From positions 4,684,031 through 4,748,030 of the forward strand of contig SSBO01000007.1 of the NCBI GenBank assembly GCA_005281725.1: a stretch of DNA of 64,000 bases. Reading direction: 5' to 3'. Source of the DNA: Wuchereria bancrofti. Taxonomy: Eukaryota > Nematoda > Chromadorea > Rhabditida > Onchocercidae. Both the position numbers and the translations under genes were made by a program. Below, in pieces: positions 39,401 through 56,100 of this stretch. Every line of letters begins with the position of its first letter. The stretch's first letter is position 1. The notes below the pieces were generated by a model, which was given only the letters and a program-made list of their open reading frames with translations, made no database searches and was not told the DNA's origin.

Positions 39401-39591
39401 TCAATGTTCATCCCTCAATAAGCTGTGCTGCACAGCAGTCATTCAGTGGTAACACAGCAGCTTTACCCATGGATTTGGAAAACCTGGCACTTCCTGATCA
39501 ACCGCTGATGGAAGTGGAAAACATGGAAGCTGTCATTCGTCATGAATTGTCTCAATCTGCTGGTAGTCAGCTTAGCTTCGACAATATTTAG
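27484..39591 (+). CDS. daf-16: DAF-16 isoform a, FOXO forkhead transcription factor (11 exons)
   Basis: Nuclear forkhead factor at the end of insulin/IGF-1 signalling, controlling stress resistance, dauer or infective-stage biology and lifespan. Exons: 27484-27917, 31940-32032, 32176-32381, 32541-32614, 36943-37098, 37691-37801, 37987-38051, 38279-38435, 38612-38740, 38920-39044, 39321-39591. Phases agree, giving 606 residues against about 510 in C. elegans. An acidic/serine-rich N-terminus precedes the first Akt site, RDRCNTWPM (T117). The forkhead spans about 215-308, with [21 protein letters not shown] and recognition helix [10 protein letters not shown] (270-279). A second Akt site RQRSAT (T315) follows [12 protein letters not shown], and a third, RSRTQS (S385), lies further on. 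A basic stretch KKRRGARKK lies near 326-334. The C-terminus keeps the activation motif [13 protein letters not shown] and IRHELSQ. The ATG at 27484 is the first in its frame after a TGA at 27448. The start could change if an upstream exon is spliced to the acceptor at 27461. Confidence 0.94.
28670..28691. repeat. (TA)n tract in daf-16a intron 1
   Basis: Uninterrupted TA dinucleotides. Confidence 0.9.
29854..30325 (+). repeat. Two copies of an acceptor-like segment in daf-16a intron 1
   Basis: The core at 29865-29898 recurs at 30283-30316 with all 34 bases identical, and the similarity continues into an acaaaaaa run and back into a pyrimidine tract. Each copy looks like a 3' splice site: a T-rich tract, then CAG, then acagtgccagatg. 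Joined to DAF-16a exon 1 in phase, either copy would read an open frame of about 23 codons and then stop, before the forkhead. The intron around it (27918-31939) is otherwise AT-rich with nothing else recognised. Confidence 0.8.
32615..34739. other. First part of daf-16a intron 4
   Basis: Intron sequence upstream of the DAF-16b region. It has an AT run near 32799-32817 and a pyrimidine-rich spot at 33040-33130. No exon is supported here. A minus-strand frame at 32986-33243 has no family resemblance. Confidence 0.5.
34740..34985. promoter_or_regulatory. GC-rich block upstream of the DAF-16b exon
   Basis: About 245 bases that are much GC-richer than the surrounding intron, ending about 280 bases before the DAF-16b exon. 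They are open on the minus strand for 65 codons (34783-34980) and on the plus strand for about as long (ending in a basic and serine-rich stretch, stop near 34921). Neither matches a family I know. Position and composition fit the internal promoter or a non-coding first exon of daf-16b, but a short antisense gene cannot be excluded. Confidence 0.35.
35262..39591 (+). CDS. daf-16: DAF-16 isoform b, alternative N-terminus of FOXO (8 exons)
   Basis: Second product of the daf-16 locus, with its own first coding exon nested in intron 4 of isoform a. Exons: 35262-36479, then the shared exons 36943-37098, 37691-37801, 37987-38051, 38279-38435, 38612-38740, 38920-39044, 39321-39591; 743 residues. The first exon ends in phase 0, as exon 4 of isoform a does, so the two are interchangeable. 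It encodes an Akt site, RRGRSHTW (T24), then about 300 Ser/Thr-rich residues. A basic stretch KRKRVRKR (about 333-340) leads into a complete alternative forkhead N-half: [29 protein letters not shown] and SAGWK (to residue 406). This matches the pattern of C. elegans DAF-16B, whose unique part is much shorter. The ATG at 35262 follows an in-frame TAA at 35238. An acceptor-like tgtacag lies just upstream near 35213 and could serve for a 5' exon or a spliced leader. Confidence 0.92.
37141..37176. repeat. Poly-T run joined to poly-G run
   Basis: A nearly pure T tract to 37163 is followed by 13 consecutive G residues (37164-37176), 66 bases into the intron after shared daf-16 exon 36943-37098. 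It is a likely site of sequencing error and a possible G-quadruplex half. Confidence 0.9.
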
Positions 39592-42500
39592 GTTTTCAGA
39601 TGGGAACAGATGAGGTTCTATGATTTTGTCCTACCACTTTGCCGCAATTATTTGCGTTCTCGAATAGTGTTCATTTCCCTGTCATAATTTTGAAATATTT
39701 ATAAGTTGAAAAGCTGACTTGGAAAATGTCGTTTTTGATGCTTCTACTTAGCTCAATCGATTACGACCAGTATATCTTAAAATTCAAAAAGTTAATTCTT
39801 ATTCTGTCATAAGCCTCTTACATTTGGTCCAGATTGTTCAGAAATGGAATTCAACATTATTAAGCTTTAAATCAAGTTGTATATTTACAGCGTGTGGTTA
39901 CTCCTTATTTTAATGGCTTTTCCTCATTGAAATATGGTATTTGAATGACAGATGTTACTGAAAAGTATCAATTGGGCCAACTTTCTTTTTTGATGAGAAA
40001 GTGAACATTAGAATGGAACGTAGGTTTTTTTTAATAGGAGGGACGAAAGATCCTTTTATTTACTCATCTCTTTCTCTTCGTTTACTCATATAAAACGGGT
40101 GATGAGCTGCACAACGTGCATGCATATCTTAGTAACATGCATGCATACTTTAGTTGCTAAAAGAAATGTTTGCTACTCTTCTTGGAAAGGTTGAATGCTG
40201 TCACTGCAAAGAGCATTAGAACTATGGTGATAAGACGTGGTTACGAACATTTCGGAATGTCATCATGGTTTTTTTTTTCTCATGTTCGCGCATCTGCACT
40301 GCAACAGGTTTTGCAATTAACCGCACATTGCAGCAATGTGCACAGAAAAGAAAATGGCACATTGCAGTGTATTATTGTGTTGTTTTTGGGGACTCTTGTC
40401 CTGTTTTCAATTCATTTTGCGCATTGCAAATACCTCAGTTTTGACCTTTTTACTCATGGGATCATTTTTTAGTACACAATTAGTGTGAAGTGATATCATG
40501 ACTTTTGTTTGTATGGATTAGAAATTGAATTTTCCTGGCACAAAAGCTGGATTTCGGTTTTACTAATCTAATCTGCATAACAGCATCAACCGATTCTTCT
40601 CAAAGACCGTAAATAGTTTACTTTTTTGATTTCACTTGAACATGGATTTTTTTTAAGCCCATCTCTTCAATCGTTTGTCCTAAGGAAGGCTGGTCGGTAA
40701 TTCCCTATATGTACTTCTTGGCCGTTCATGTGTACTTCTAAAAATTTATATGGTGCCAGAAGAATCATAGGTTTTTTTTTCGAAATAATGTGCAAAATTT
40801 AGAAAAATTCGTTACATGTAAAAAGAAGGAATTTAATAATTCACTTGCCAGATTTATTTTTATGTCCGTTACACATAGAATGTGCTGTAATCATTTCATG
40901 TTTCAGTCATTCTTTAAAAGTTTCACATGCCAGGAAACTGTCGTTGCGAATTCATTCTCAAGGTCAGAGTATGGTTCTAACTCTAGAACTAAGTTGACAT
41001 GTGTGGTATAAGATTTGCTGTGAAAGTTTGTTCTTCAGTACTGCTTCTAATTGTATTTCCGTGACTCTGCTCTTGGATTATTTGAAGAGAGTACAAGAAG
41101 GAGACGAAGGTAGTACTTCAGTAGCAATTCTTAAAAATTGTAAAATCTGGACTGTGATAATCTAAAAAGTGGTAATTAAGATAATTCTGAGATTACTTCG
41201 TGATGACTCTTTCCTGAGGCAGTGCTGTTACGGATCTTTCCTACACTATTTTTTTAGAAACTCGTTAAGCTATTTTTATATTTCTTTGACATTGTGTTAT
41301 AAAAATACTCTACCTCGTAATTTGTTTTCTCTGTCGATTAGTTTTAGAAATAATCGTTTTCTGTAATAGACAAGAGGTGAATAACTTCATTTTTTTTTTC
41401 AGTTTGTATTCTGCTTTTGCTTGTACTGTGTTCATTTTTGACGTTGTTCATGCTCTACCTGGTATTACTTGCTCTGAGATTTTTTCTTAATTGTTGTTAT
41501 TGATGCTGCAATTCAGGAAAATTTTGGTTTCTTGAACAAGTGGGAGGTTTAATTACTTCGTCGAAAATTGAAATATGAGGGAGTGGAAAAGAAAAGCAAT
41601 AATGTTGGTTTTTGAATGGAAAGTTTCGGTGAAAGAGGGGCACCGTAGTGAAATTTTATTTCCTGGTTTGATACGATTCAACATTCTGCGGTTGATGCAC
41701 TCGTCAACTGAGAAAGACACAGCTCTTTGCAACAGGATTTTTAAATGTTTCTTCTTTATGCTGCAACTTCCAGCTGTTATTCTTTAATAGGAATTCGAAT
41801 GCGGGAATTTTTCATTTCATATTTTCTTTTGATTTTTTCTTAGCTTTGGCTTTTTTCATGAGTTCCTCGCTTTTCCATTTTTTGCCTGCTGGATTCATTG
41901 CCGCGATACGGAATATGTGCATATTTGTTGTTGAGATGTTTTGTTTTATATGATTTTTCTGAATTTTACCATTTTCATGGGCTTGGTGGTCGATGCGAAA
42001 TAGCTACTGAAAAAAATGCATGTAAAAGATAAGGATAAATGCATTAGGATTATCCCGCTCTTCAGTTCATCGCTTTTGATTTTGAAACTTGATGTAAGTT
42101 ATATGCAGATAGTAGTTGGTGCAACCGTGTCAGTCGTAAAGCAGAGCTAGACCATTGTTTAATTCTCTCTATTTGCAAAAATTCCTTTCTTGAGCACTTT
42201 TTAGCCATTGTTTATTTGAAACATAAAGTGTTCGTAAACATTTTTTGCGAGGGAAAGTCTGTAATTTTTACGGTCAGTTGTTCGTTTGATGATTTTTCTA
42301 GTTTTCACCATATGTACGTCTATTTTGATTTTGCTTCTCTCCAAAATGTTTAATAAAATGGTTGAAAAAGTGTAGTTTGGCAGTTTTCATACCACCATCG
42401 AATTAGTATTCAGCCGTCGAAATTGCTTGGCTTTCTATTGCATTTCTCATACTTGTAGACATTTCTATGCTTGTTAGTAAGTTAGGTTAGTCTCAGAAAT

Positions 42501-43559
42501 CATTCGCTATAGTTGAATCATATTTCGTTAGAAGAAATGGTAATTTTAATAAACATGGTTAATAAACAATATAAGCGTAAAGACAGAGAAGGGTGTTCGT
42601 CCCTACTCAGACTAAATTCCATTTCATCTAACCATTCGGAATATTGGTAGTACATTAAGCATTTCATATGGCTTCTTGGGATTTATGAAACATACCCATA
42701 CTACCGGAAATAGTTGCTTAACCTGATATTCATTGTTTATGACAAATCATTCGTTGAGTGATCCGTCTTTGTACAAAGTAGATATATTCTTCAAATTTTC
42801 GATCCACTTATTATGTATGCAAGCGGTAAATTTTGGCTGGATGATTTTTTTTTCCGTACGTGTTAAATAGTTGATTGCTTAATGTAAAAATTTTCCATAG
42901 TCGATTAATAAATGACCACTTATTCAGATAAATTGATCACTGGAATTGTACAACTCTATTTCAGAAATCTTTTCTTTGCAAGTATCTTTACGTAAAGTCT
43001 TGTGTTCTCTGCGGGAGAGTTTTGCTCAGGATTGTGTTGGTTTAGATCATTTAGCCGGAGACCATACAAAACGGAATAAATGAGAACTTTATTTCTTGCC
43101 ATGAAACATTTTCCAACAAACTAAGTTTTGAAGAACTGTTCGAAAATCCACTGGTAGACATGTTACCATGAATGAAAAGACCACGTTAACTAATGAGTTT
43201 GTTATTCTAAAACGGAGCTGTCAGTAAAAAAGAAGACGGTTAATTTCTTTTGGAGCGCCGCCTTACAGTTAGCATTTCGGCCTGGATGGATTCCTGCTGA
43301 TAACGCAAAATTAAAAGTTTTGCAGTGATATTGTTGTGAAATAATATATAAGGAACTGAAATGCAGTTTTTAGTAATTTAGTGAAAGAAGGACTTCAATT
43401 TACCAATTTGAAAATCTCAATTATTTCCTTTGTACATTGCGAATGCTGTGGTGTGTTTCGCAGGAGAAGTAAAAGTTTGATAGCTGATCTTCAGGAAATA
43501 AATTATCTATCTCTCAGTCCTCAATGAGATGTAATGTTTGTTATTTGATGGAAAATCTC
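39592..43559. other. daf-16 3' flank and daf-16/aak-2 spacer
   Basis: T-rich sequence downstream of the shared daf-16 stop. The first part is presumably 3' UTR. A candidate AATAAA occurs at 42352-42357, but it is 2.7 kb from the stop and may be unrelated. Short open frames (for example plus 40170-40472, plus 41575-41787) show no family resemblance. No gene is supported between daf-16 and aak-2. Confidence 0.55.
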
Positions 43560-43921
43560 GAACAAATGAGCCAAGCAAGCAGCTACAACATTCTACCATC
43601 ATCTCGAGCAAATCTTATCATCAAACAGTCAACCCCGCCGCCATACTACCCCAACCCCGCCCCCGCCACTACTAGAGTCAGACGAGCAAGCAACCAATCC
43701 TGCTGCTGAACATTGTTTGTGTCTTAGAATGGGGGTGGTGTTGTTGGCATTTAGCCAGCGGAAGGCCAAACAACGCAGTGAGATAGATGAAGAGATTTGT
43801 GTTCAGAGGCGGAAAGTGGAAGTGGGATGATCGGGGATGAGTAGGTGAGGGCGCACTGGGTAGTTGTTATGTCGTGTTCATCTTTTGTGTTGCTATAAGG
43901 GTGAGACATTTTTGCAGGAAG
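43560..43921 (+). promoter_or_regulatory. GC-rich 5' region of aak-2
   Basis: Compositionally distinct block immediately before the aak-2 start, with a C-rich run near 43633-43668 and G-rich runs at 43729-43750 and 43820-43860. It ends in a strong 3' splice site, tttttgcag, at 43909-43917, four bases before the ATG. That site could receive a spliced leader or an upstream exon. The 61-codon frame at 43524-43709 lacks similarity to the AAK-2 N-terminus. Promoter and 5' UTR function is inferred from position. Confidence 0.5.
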
Positions 43922-48412
<4,491 letters not shown>

Positions 48413-48450
48413 AATATTTTGCTATTCCAGAAATTTAGTTCACTAAACTT

Positions 48451-48456
48451 AATAAA
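48451..48456 (+). terminator. Polyadenylation signal of aak-2
   Basis: AATAAA 39 bases after the aak-2 stop codon, in the expected place for a short nematode 3' UTR. Confidence 0.6.
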
Positions 48457-49837
48457 AAAATTTCAAGTGTCGAATACTTTCATTAATGGTGCAAAATATA
48501 TTCCTTTCTCTTCAAATCTGTTTGTCTTGAAGCATTATATAGTTTTGTATTGACGAATTAGGATTGTTTATAGGTTTCTGTTTCATTCTGAAAGTATCAG
48601 GTAAGGGCTTATAAATTGATCTTGACATCAGGCTATGGACAATTGTTTTCCCATGGATGATGAATTAAAGTTTTTTGCTTCTGTGAAAAGTATACCGGGT
48701 ACAGGCATTCTTTTTTTGAGAGAGAGCTTTAAGGCAGCGTATTGTTGTTTTTCATTCTTTCTGGTCAAAATGACCTAGATAAAGTCAAAATACATGACCT
48801 TCTCCAGGTACTTTTTGTTCCTTGGAAGAAAAGAATTTTTGAATAGCTTTAAAATTCACTATATACTCTGAGAAATTCATTAGTGTTTCATTAGCACTGC
48901 TTTTTAAATTGTCAGATGTTGTACAGATGTTGTTTCAGCTTCATGATGATGCATGTGATCATTGCAGTGTTTCTGTTGTTTACCAATATATATTTGCTAA
49001 ATAAATATTCTGTTATGTTAGACGCTTTGCAGATTTTTTGCGAAGTGATTTTAGCAAAACGACAATTTATTCAGTGTTTAGTGATCTTCGATGTTCTTTT
49101 TTTAATGGATTATCTAATTAATAAGACTTCTTATTTAATGGTCTTAAAGAATTCTTCAGTTTCGTGCTGTTTGTGCAATGTTCTTCGGCCAAGGTATTGG
49201 AAGTGCTGTCGTTTAGTTTTCACTGAATTCAATTATCTTTGCGTCATCGATAAACAAAGCAACGTTAGTGTCTCGAAAAAGAATGCCTGTGTTTCAGTAA
49301 AGCAATAAGTAACTGTCAAGAAATTAGAGTGCCGACGGCATATCTGTCTTTTTTTATGTGTGAGTTGGTGGGGTATTCGTTTCTCTAAGACGATGAACTG
49401 GAAGAATCATGGAATGTAAGTGAAGTCATTATTCATTGAATTCATTATCGGAACACATAATGACTGACACAAATAGGGAACAAATACGTTTCTTTATATT
49501 CCGTTATTTAAACATTTGGAGTTCTTGGCATTCATACGTGGCTTTTAAAGTTTTATAATAAGACTCATGACACAACTTTGCCTGGTGGTGACAATAAAAG
49601 TGCTAAGTACTGTTAGTACTCATTGAAAATCAACATTGATTGTCGTCCGGTTTGACTTGTTACATGATAGCTTCCTTCAATGGCTGATGAAAAAAATGGA
49701 AGAAGTGATCACTAAAGTATAATAACCCTAGCAATTGTTGTGAATTAGTCATTTCACAACTTGGCTTTTTTTTTCTCACTGCTTTTCAATGGTTCCTAGT
49801 AAATTCTAACTTGTCAAGATCCCACAAATGACTTACT

Positions 49838-49909
49838 GCTATTTGTGAGATTACTAGTTCCATGGATAATTTCGCTATTTATGAGATTACTAGTTCCATG
49901 AATAATTTT
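49838..49909. repeat. 36-bp tandem duplication, two units
   Basis: Units 49838-49873 and 49874-49909 differ at three positions. Each contains gagattactagttccatg. Confidence 0.9.
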
Positions 49910-52900
49910 CTTTTTTGGTTATCCTAGTTTCATTACAATGCATATTTTTACTTTATATAATATACTTATGTATTTAACTAATTTACTGAAGCTGCTAAAT
50001 AATTTGTCAAAAATAGCTAATGCGCTATTCAAAATCACCACCTTAAGGGACTTCGCAGTTCTACTGGTTATCAAAGCTTTTGTAGGAAACAACTAAATCC
50101 ATAATGCAAAGGTAATTCCAATTTATTTCTTCAATTCCAATATAATAATAATGATCAGCTAAATGTTGGAACCAAACTATTTCAAAATTTTCTTGCTGAA
50201 TTCAATAGTTTCAAAAATTTGGAATGTGCCAAAATTTGATAAAATATTCTGCAGTTATGTGAAGAAATGAAAAGATTTCACTGTTCTTAATTTATTTAAC
50301 TTTTGTTGCAAATTTTAACTTCTACTTGCAGTGATTATCCAAATGCAAGGAGTTACATTGTTTATAGGCTTCACTGTAAATTTAACTCTCTTGAGATATT
50401 AAAAAGAGAATATTTGGGTTTTGTGGAATAGCCAACTCGATACTCTGCATCAAACAATGCAATTAAACAGTGTAGAAGTATATGGCTTTATTGAATCAGT
50501 TAGGAAAAGTGTCATGAAAAAAGTAATGGATGATCGATGTAATTGCAATAGAGCTGAAAGAATAAAACTTAAAATAAAAAACTTAAAATATTCATAACCT
50601 AAGAAATTTCTTTGCCATTAAGTTTTTTTACATCACAGTTGGATGTATCTGTTCATTTCTCCACTTATCAACACTTATCAAGAAAAGACTTACCTTCATC
50701 CCAATCTTCAATCTAGCAAACAATTTTCAATCTTCTGTTCCTTAAAAATTTATAAATCCAAATAAACAGTAGGAAATGAAAAGCATCTTATAAGTAACTA
50801 TACAAAAAAAGAAATAGAAAATAGCAGTATTCAATTTTAAGCACTTCCGTCTTTACTGTATTTGGTTTTCCATGTTGTTATTGTCAGTGTTTATGTAATT
50901 TTGTTGTCTGTCCAATTATTCATGTTAATATTATGAACGATACGATTAGCTCGAATAATCAATATGAAATCAGTAATCTGACTCGATCGTAAATACATTT
51001 TTTCCTGCTTCTTAGTTTCTCCAAGTAATCTAAGCAATGTAGCAATGTAGTAATCTAAGCAATGTAGTATTATATAAACAATCGTTTATTTAAATTTCCC
51101 TTGAAATAGTCCTCGATATGTAATTGATAGTATGCTTGGATAAAAGCGCTTGTGCTTGAAAGGTATAAGGGGAAAAGGGGAGCTTCAATCCACAGAGTTC
51201 CTTCTGACACAGATATATTCATCTCATTTTTAAAATTTGATTTGAAGATATGACAATAGCAACAAGTTAAGGCTGTCAATCTTCTACTCAGTTTTCAGAC
51301 GTTCTTTAAATGAACATTCGATAAAGTCTTCGTTTGATTATAGCTTTCAAATCCTTTCGGTTATATTTGTTATTGTGTTGCCACCTTCTTAATCACTTTT
51401 ATTCTTATCATATCAGCCTCTCGAAATACAAAAAAAAGTCAAAAATTCCCAGGTTATATTAATAATTATCATTTATCTAACAAATTACTTCATTTCGTTT
51501 CCTCTGAAAACTTACACATAAGATAACCTAAACTAAATCGGCTCAGTTTACCACTACAAGCTTGCGTTCTCTGTTTCGTTATTCCGAATTTCACAAGTTC
51601 TTCATTTACAAAGCAAATTATCACCACTTTGTTTTTCGGTTTTTTTTTCACCGTCAAATATTTTGTTTATTTGTATAATGTAGAACAAATTACTTCAATT
51701 CGCATAATAGTTTTGTTTTGATATAAGTAAGCATAGCAAAATGAAATAAGAAAAGTTAGAAGTGTAATCAAAGTTAATTAAATTTACATAAAAGTTAAAA
51801 TTTAAAAACCCGAGCACAATTATTCACAAAGACATAAAAAAAGTAAAAGGAATACGCGTATGAATAAATCGAATAAACCAATGCGCACAATAACACCTCA
51901 ATCAAGTCACATATAAAGTTTACATATGCTTTGTAATTTGAATATGACTGAGTTGAACATGATTTAGACATTAAATACTTGTTACCTCATTACAACAAGT
52001 TAGAAGCAATTTTAAAATATTTCAAAAGTGGTTATTCGACCTTCTATTTCGTTATTTCAAAAAAAAAAAAAAAACTCGAATTAAATGAGTGACAACAACC
52101 GGTAGTAAGAGAACAACGATTTTTATATCAAATATCAAAGATAAATAATATCAAATCACATAACCCTGTCCAACAGCAACAAATTTTGAATATTGGAGGT
52201 GTCAAATTATGAAGAAATGAATACATAAAACTGTATATAACATTCATAAGAAGTCAACTACTGAAGAAGAGGAAATGTATAACTTGTGAAAATGTTCCTT
52301 CTATTTATCTCCTTGAGAAATAACAAGCTTGTAATAAGGAACGAAATGAATTTTTAATTTGCATTTAGCTTGAGCAATGAAGATGTGCCCTCAAGAGTGT
52401 ACTTTGGAAGTATGAAGCGGGAGGTAATTGAAGTGTAGGAACTTTTCACTTTGCACATCTGAAATTTAATACCAAATTCAGTGAGTCATGAATCATTAAA
52501 TCTTTGTTACAGAAGAATGCTAAAGGTCTACCAGACGAGACATGAATCGAAAATAAGAACAAGTTAAACTGCTACCATAAGCTGCTGAAAAAGATAGTCT
52601 TTATGGATGGATAAGTATTTTGTAAGAAATTAATTGAATGAAGAAGGTTGCAAAACAATTCACGATGAAAATTAATGGAAATTTAAACTAAAAATTCGGA
52701 AACTATTTGAACCAAAAAGCGTACATGGACTTGTATACAATCATCGATGCATTAACGAATCCATCATTATCCTAATAAAATCACTGATTATGCACATCTA
52801 CGAAATTCTTCTTATAAAATAGATTTGGTGATAACACAGAGCAACAACAAAACAAAAAAAAATCATGGCAGGTATAGTAGTATAGAAGTAAATGAATTTC

Positions 52901-53167
52901 TAACGAAAATTTTTGAAATTTGCGTTTCCTCTCAGTAAATTACTAAAAAATCTCACATAAAAGCATTAATATCCTCAGACTCAGAAAGTTTAAAAGGATA
53001 TACAAATTAGGATCGGTCGAAAGTAATTTTTCAGTTATGAAAAAAAGATGTAATTCAATATGGTTTATAAAATAATTCAAGAAGGAAATTCAAATTATAA
53101 ATCCAGAAAGAAATTTGTTCAGTTCAGTAGAAGATGAAACCATTATTCATATTACTTCTTCTAATCA

Positions 53168-56100
53168 TCATTCAGCAGTTTGTTCAACTTTTATAACTGA
53201 ATTGTGGATTTGATTATTGTACGGGTTTACTAATGCCAATACCGAATTATTCACCAGATCTAATTGACATTGTATTTCTGCTAAGCATTGACCCGCTGAA
53301 GATGTTGATCCATCCGATGGTTGCTGCAATTGCTGCACTGTTGGATCTACCGAATCACGACCCGTATCATCTATATTGGTACAATTAGTTGATGCAATTG
53401 GTAACGCCGCTGATATAGGTGACTCTGGATCTGGTTTGGGGCAGAAATTATTTGGATTCGTCAACGTCTGCACAAGAGTTGTCTGTTGCTGATGCGCAAA
53501 CGATGAGAAAAGGCTTGTTTCGATTTCAATTGGACTGTTTCCTGGTCGGACAGCTGGGACGGATATAGGAACGGAGGTAGCTATCGATGCAACGATTCGG
53601 TCGTCCAGGCCTATTCGATCTGTCTCCATTGGTGTATTTGATATACTAGCTGTTGGTGATGGTGATGAAATAGCATCAGGTGAACTCTGAAAATATACTT
53701 TCTTCAAGGGAAAAAGATTTCTATGAACTCAAGTTCGACTCCTTGGTAGGTAAACATCGCTATCAAAGAGGAAAATTCGTGCGGAAATGAAATTCATTCC
53801 TTTATAACTTTCTTCTCAAAACTTTACCTATTTTTCTCTCTTTCCTTTATAAAACGTTGTTAAAACAGTAATTTTAGAACACAAAAAATATACAAGATTA
53901 GCTTACGACTTGTGACAGATTCGCATTATTAGCCTCATTACACTCATCATTAGAACGCCGACGTAACTCCTTTCGCTTGTTGGCAAACCAGTTTGCAACA
54001 ACTTGTGGTGATACTACTTCCTTTGGCATCAATCCAACCCCTACAGATAGTATCTTTTAAGCTTTAATTCGAATAACTTATCTACAAACCAATTAGTTAA
54101 ACGTGAAAAAATGTAAAGTAGCACAACACTAACAAAGATCTTCATAAGTTCATAAGAAATACCTTTCTTATCTATTTGTAGTGCCTGATTACAGGCAGTA
54201 GCAATCTCGATTCGACGATTTAAATCCGGAAATGGTGTTTGAGCAAAGAAACCTTCTAAAATTCTGATTAAAATCGGGCGAAAAACATAACGCTCACGAC
54301 GCTGCGGAATCAATTCACCATCACCATTTGTCTCCAAACGGGTGGATGGATCGGCAAGGAAAGAAGCTGAAAAAAGGATTTTTTCAAGTTTTTTGAATTT
54401 AATTGCAGACTAAAAAAATTAGCGAATTTTATATCAAACTCTTGACTTACAAAGTTTCTCTGGATGTCGCCTACAATTCAGATACCAAGAATATATATTT
54501 TTTCGACAACGTAACGACAATTCACGATGATTACCATTGAGCAGTTTTGAAATGTATGGCTGTGAAACTCCTGAATTTTGAAAAGCAATTATTAGGTAAT
54601 AATATCAGAAAAAAAATAAGTGTAAGGATCAATCTTGGATCAAGCACTTTTTTTAATTAAAATTAACATAGAAGATGACTTAATGGAACTTTAAACGTTT
54701 GAATTAGTTCCACCGAAAGCAATATTACTGAAAATCTGTGTAAGCTAACCCGTCATCATAGCAACTGTGGTTTGCCTAAGTGAAAATTGCGTGATAAACT
54801 TTTTCATATCTAGTATGCACGCTTCTTCGCCCTGTTGCATGAATTCATCCAATTCACTAGGGTCATCCAAAGTTGTAATTTCACGCATTGGTGTCCTTTG
54901 GGAACGAATCGGTCGACAGTTAGATGGTGAAGAACCTTCGAAATTATACTGTCCGAGAATGCAAGCAGGCGGTATCGGAGCTGTAGCAGTAGTTACCGCT
55001 GATGTTGCCGCATCGTTTGCACTGGTGGATGTCGTACCAGCCGCGGTTGTTGAAAGAGGTAAAGAATTCTGGACAACGCATCGATCCGGTGATGTGGTTG
55101 GCAGAGACGGCGAAGATGATGCATTTATAGTAACCGGTACTGGAGCCTGGAAAAGTTAATGAGATCAAGTACCAAAGAATATCAACAACTGAAGATTCAA
55201 ACACGTTGAAAATAGAAAGGTTTATATATTGTAATCAGGAGAATACTGCCACTGAATTCCTTTGAATTCAATTTTTTTATCCATTTCATCACTACAATAT
55301 CATTGTTCGTACATTACAAGAAGGAAACTTCTATTCGCTGTTCCCTTCCTGATACTACCAAGTGAAAAAATTAAGGGAAAAGGAGAACAGTCGAAATAAA
55401 AATCGTCCTTCGACATAGTAAATCTCAAAGTACATTTTCGACAAGAAATGTTTCAGCAGTTGATATCAAGATTGATTATATGAAGGAAGAAAGTAATTAA
55501 TTTACATCAAATGCAGGTGTCACTGACCACGATCGAGAAGACAAGAAACGTGTATGGGATGATGAGAAAGAAAGGAGGAAGATGAAGAGCAAAAGAAATT
55601 ATCTTCGTGATAAGTAAAGAAAGAATTGCGTACCCAAAAAAGCCCTTCCTTTCCTCCCAACATGTTTTCAACAGCGAGTTTTTTGACAAAGTACGTAAAT
55701 ATGTAAGATTTGATAAACTTTTATCGTGCTATCACAAATCTAAACGAGAAAATAACAGTTTAGAACAGAAAAAGATCAATTAGAGCAATTTCTTCAGCCT
55801 CTGGCTCTACAGCTGCGAGCTAAAAATCAGTAATAATTCTGTTTATAAGTCTATTCTTAGTTTAATGAAAAATGTTGATGACTGAACCAATCACACTGGA
55901 CTGGAAATGTTAATGCCCAACATCCAGTATCTGTGCTATCAATTCTAATACATATTAAAAATTATAGATAACTGTCGTCAACAAAATTCAGTTTTCCTTA
56001 CTTCGGCCAGTAAAGAATCTCGCTAAATAATCCTTTTCAATTGCTATGAAAAGCAAGAAAAAACTGAGTGACAACAATGTAAAGACAATCATTACCTTTA

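Larger units (their letters stand above)
48413..53167. other. Convergent spacer between aak-2 and the HMBOX1-like gene
   Basis: 3' flanks of two genes that point at each other. A plus-strand frame with an ATG at 48916 runs 130 codons to 49308. It is rich in Phe, Leu and Cys, lies in T-rich sequence just after aak-2 and matches nothing I know, so chance is likely. A 36-bp tandem duplication is listed separately, and a smaller one (taatctaagcaatgtag twice) lies at about 51030-51068. No gene is supported. Confidence 0.55.

Noticed and set aside
48914..48948. Possible third copy of the daf-16 intron duplicate (cagatgttgt...cttcatga)
   Set aside because: Only short patches match and an indel is needed, so chance similarity is likely.
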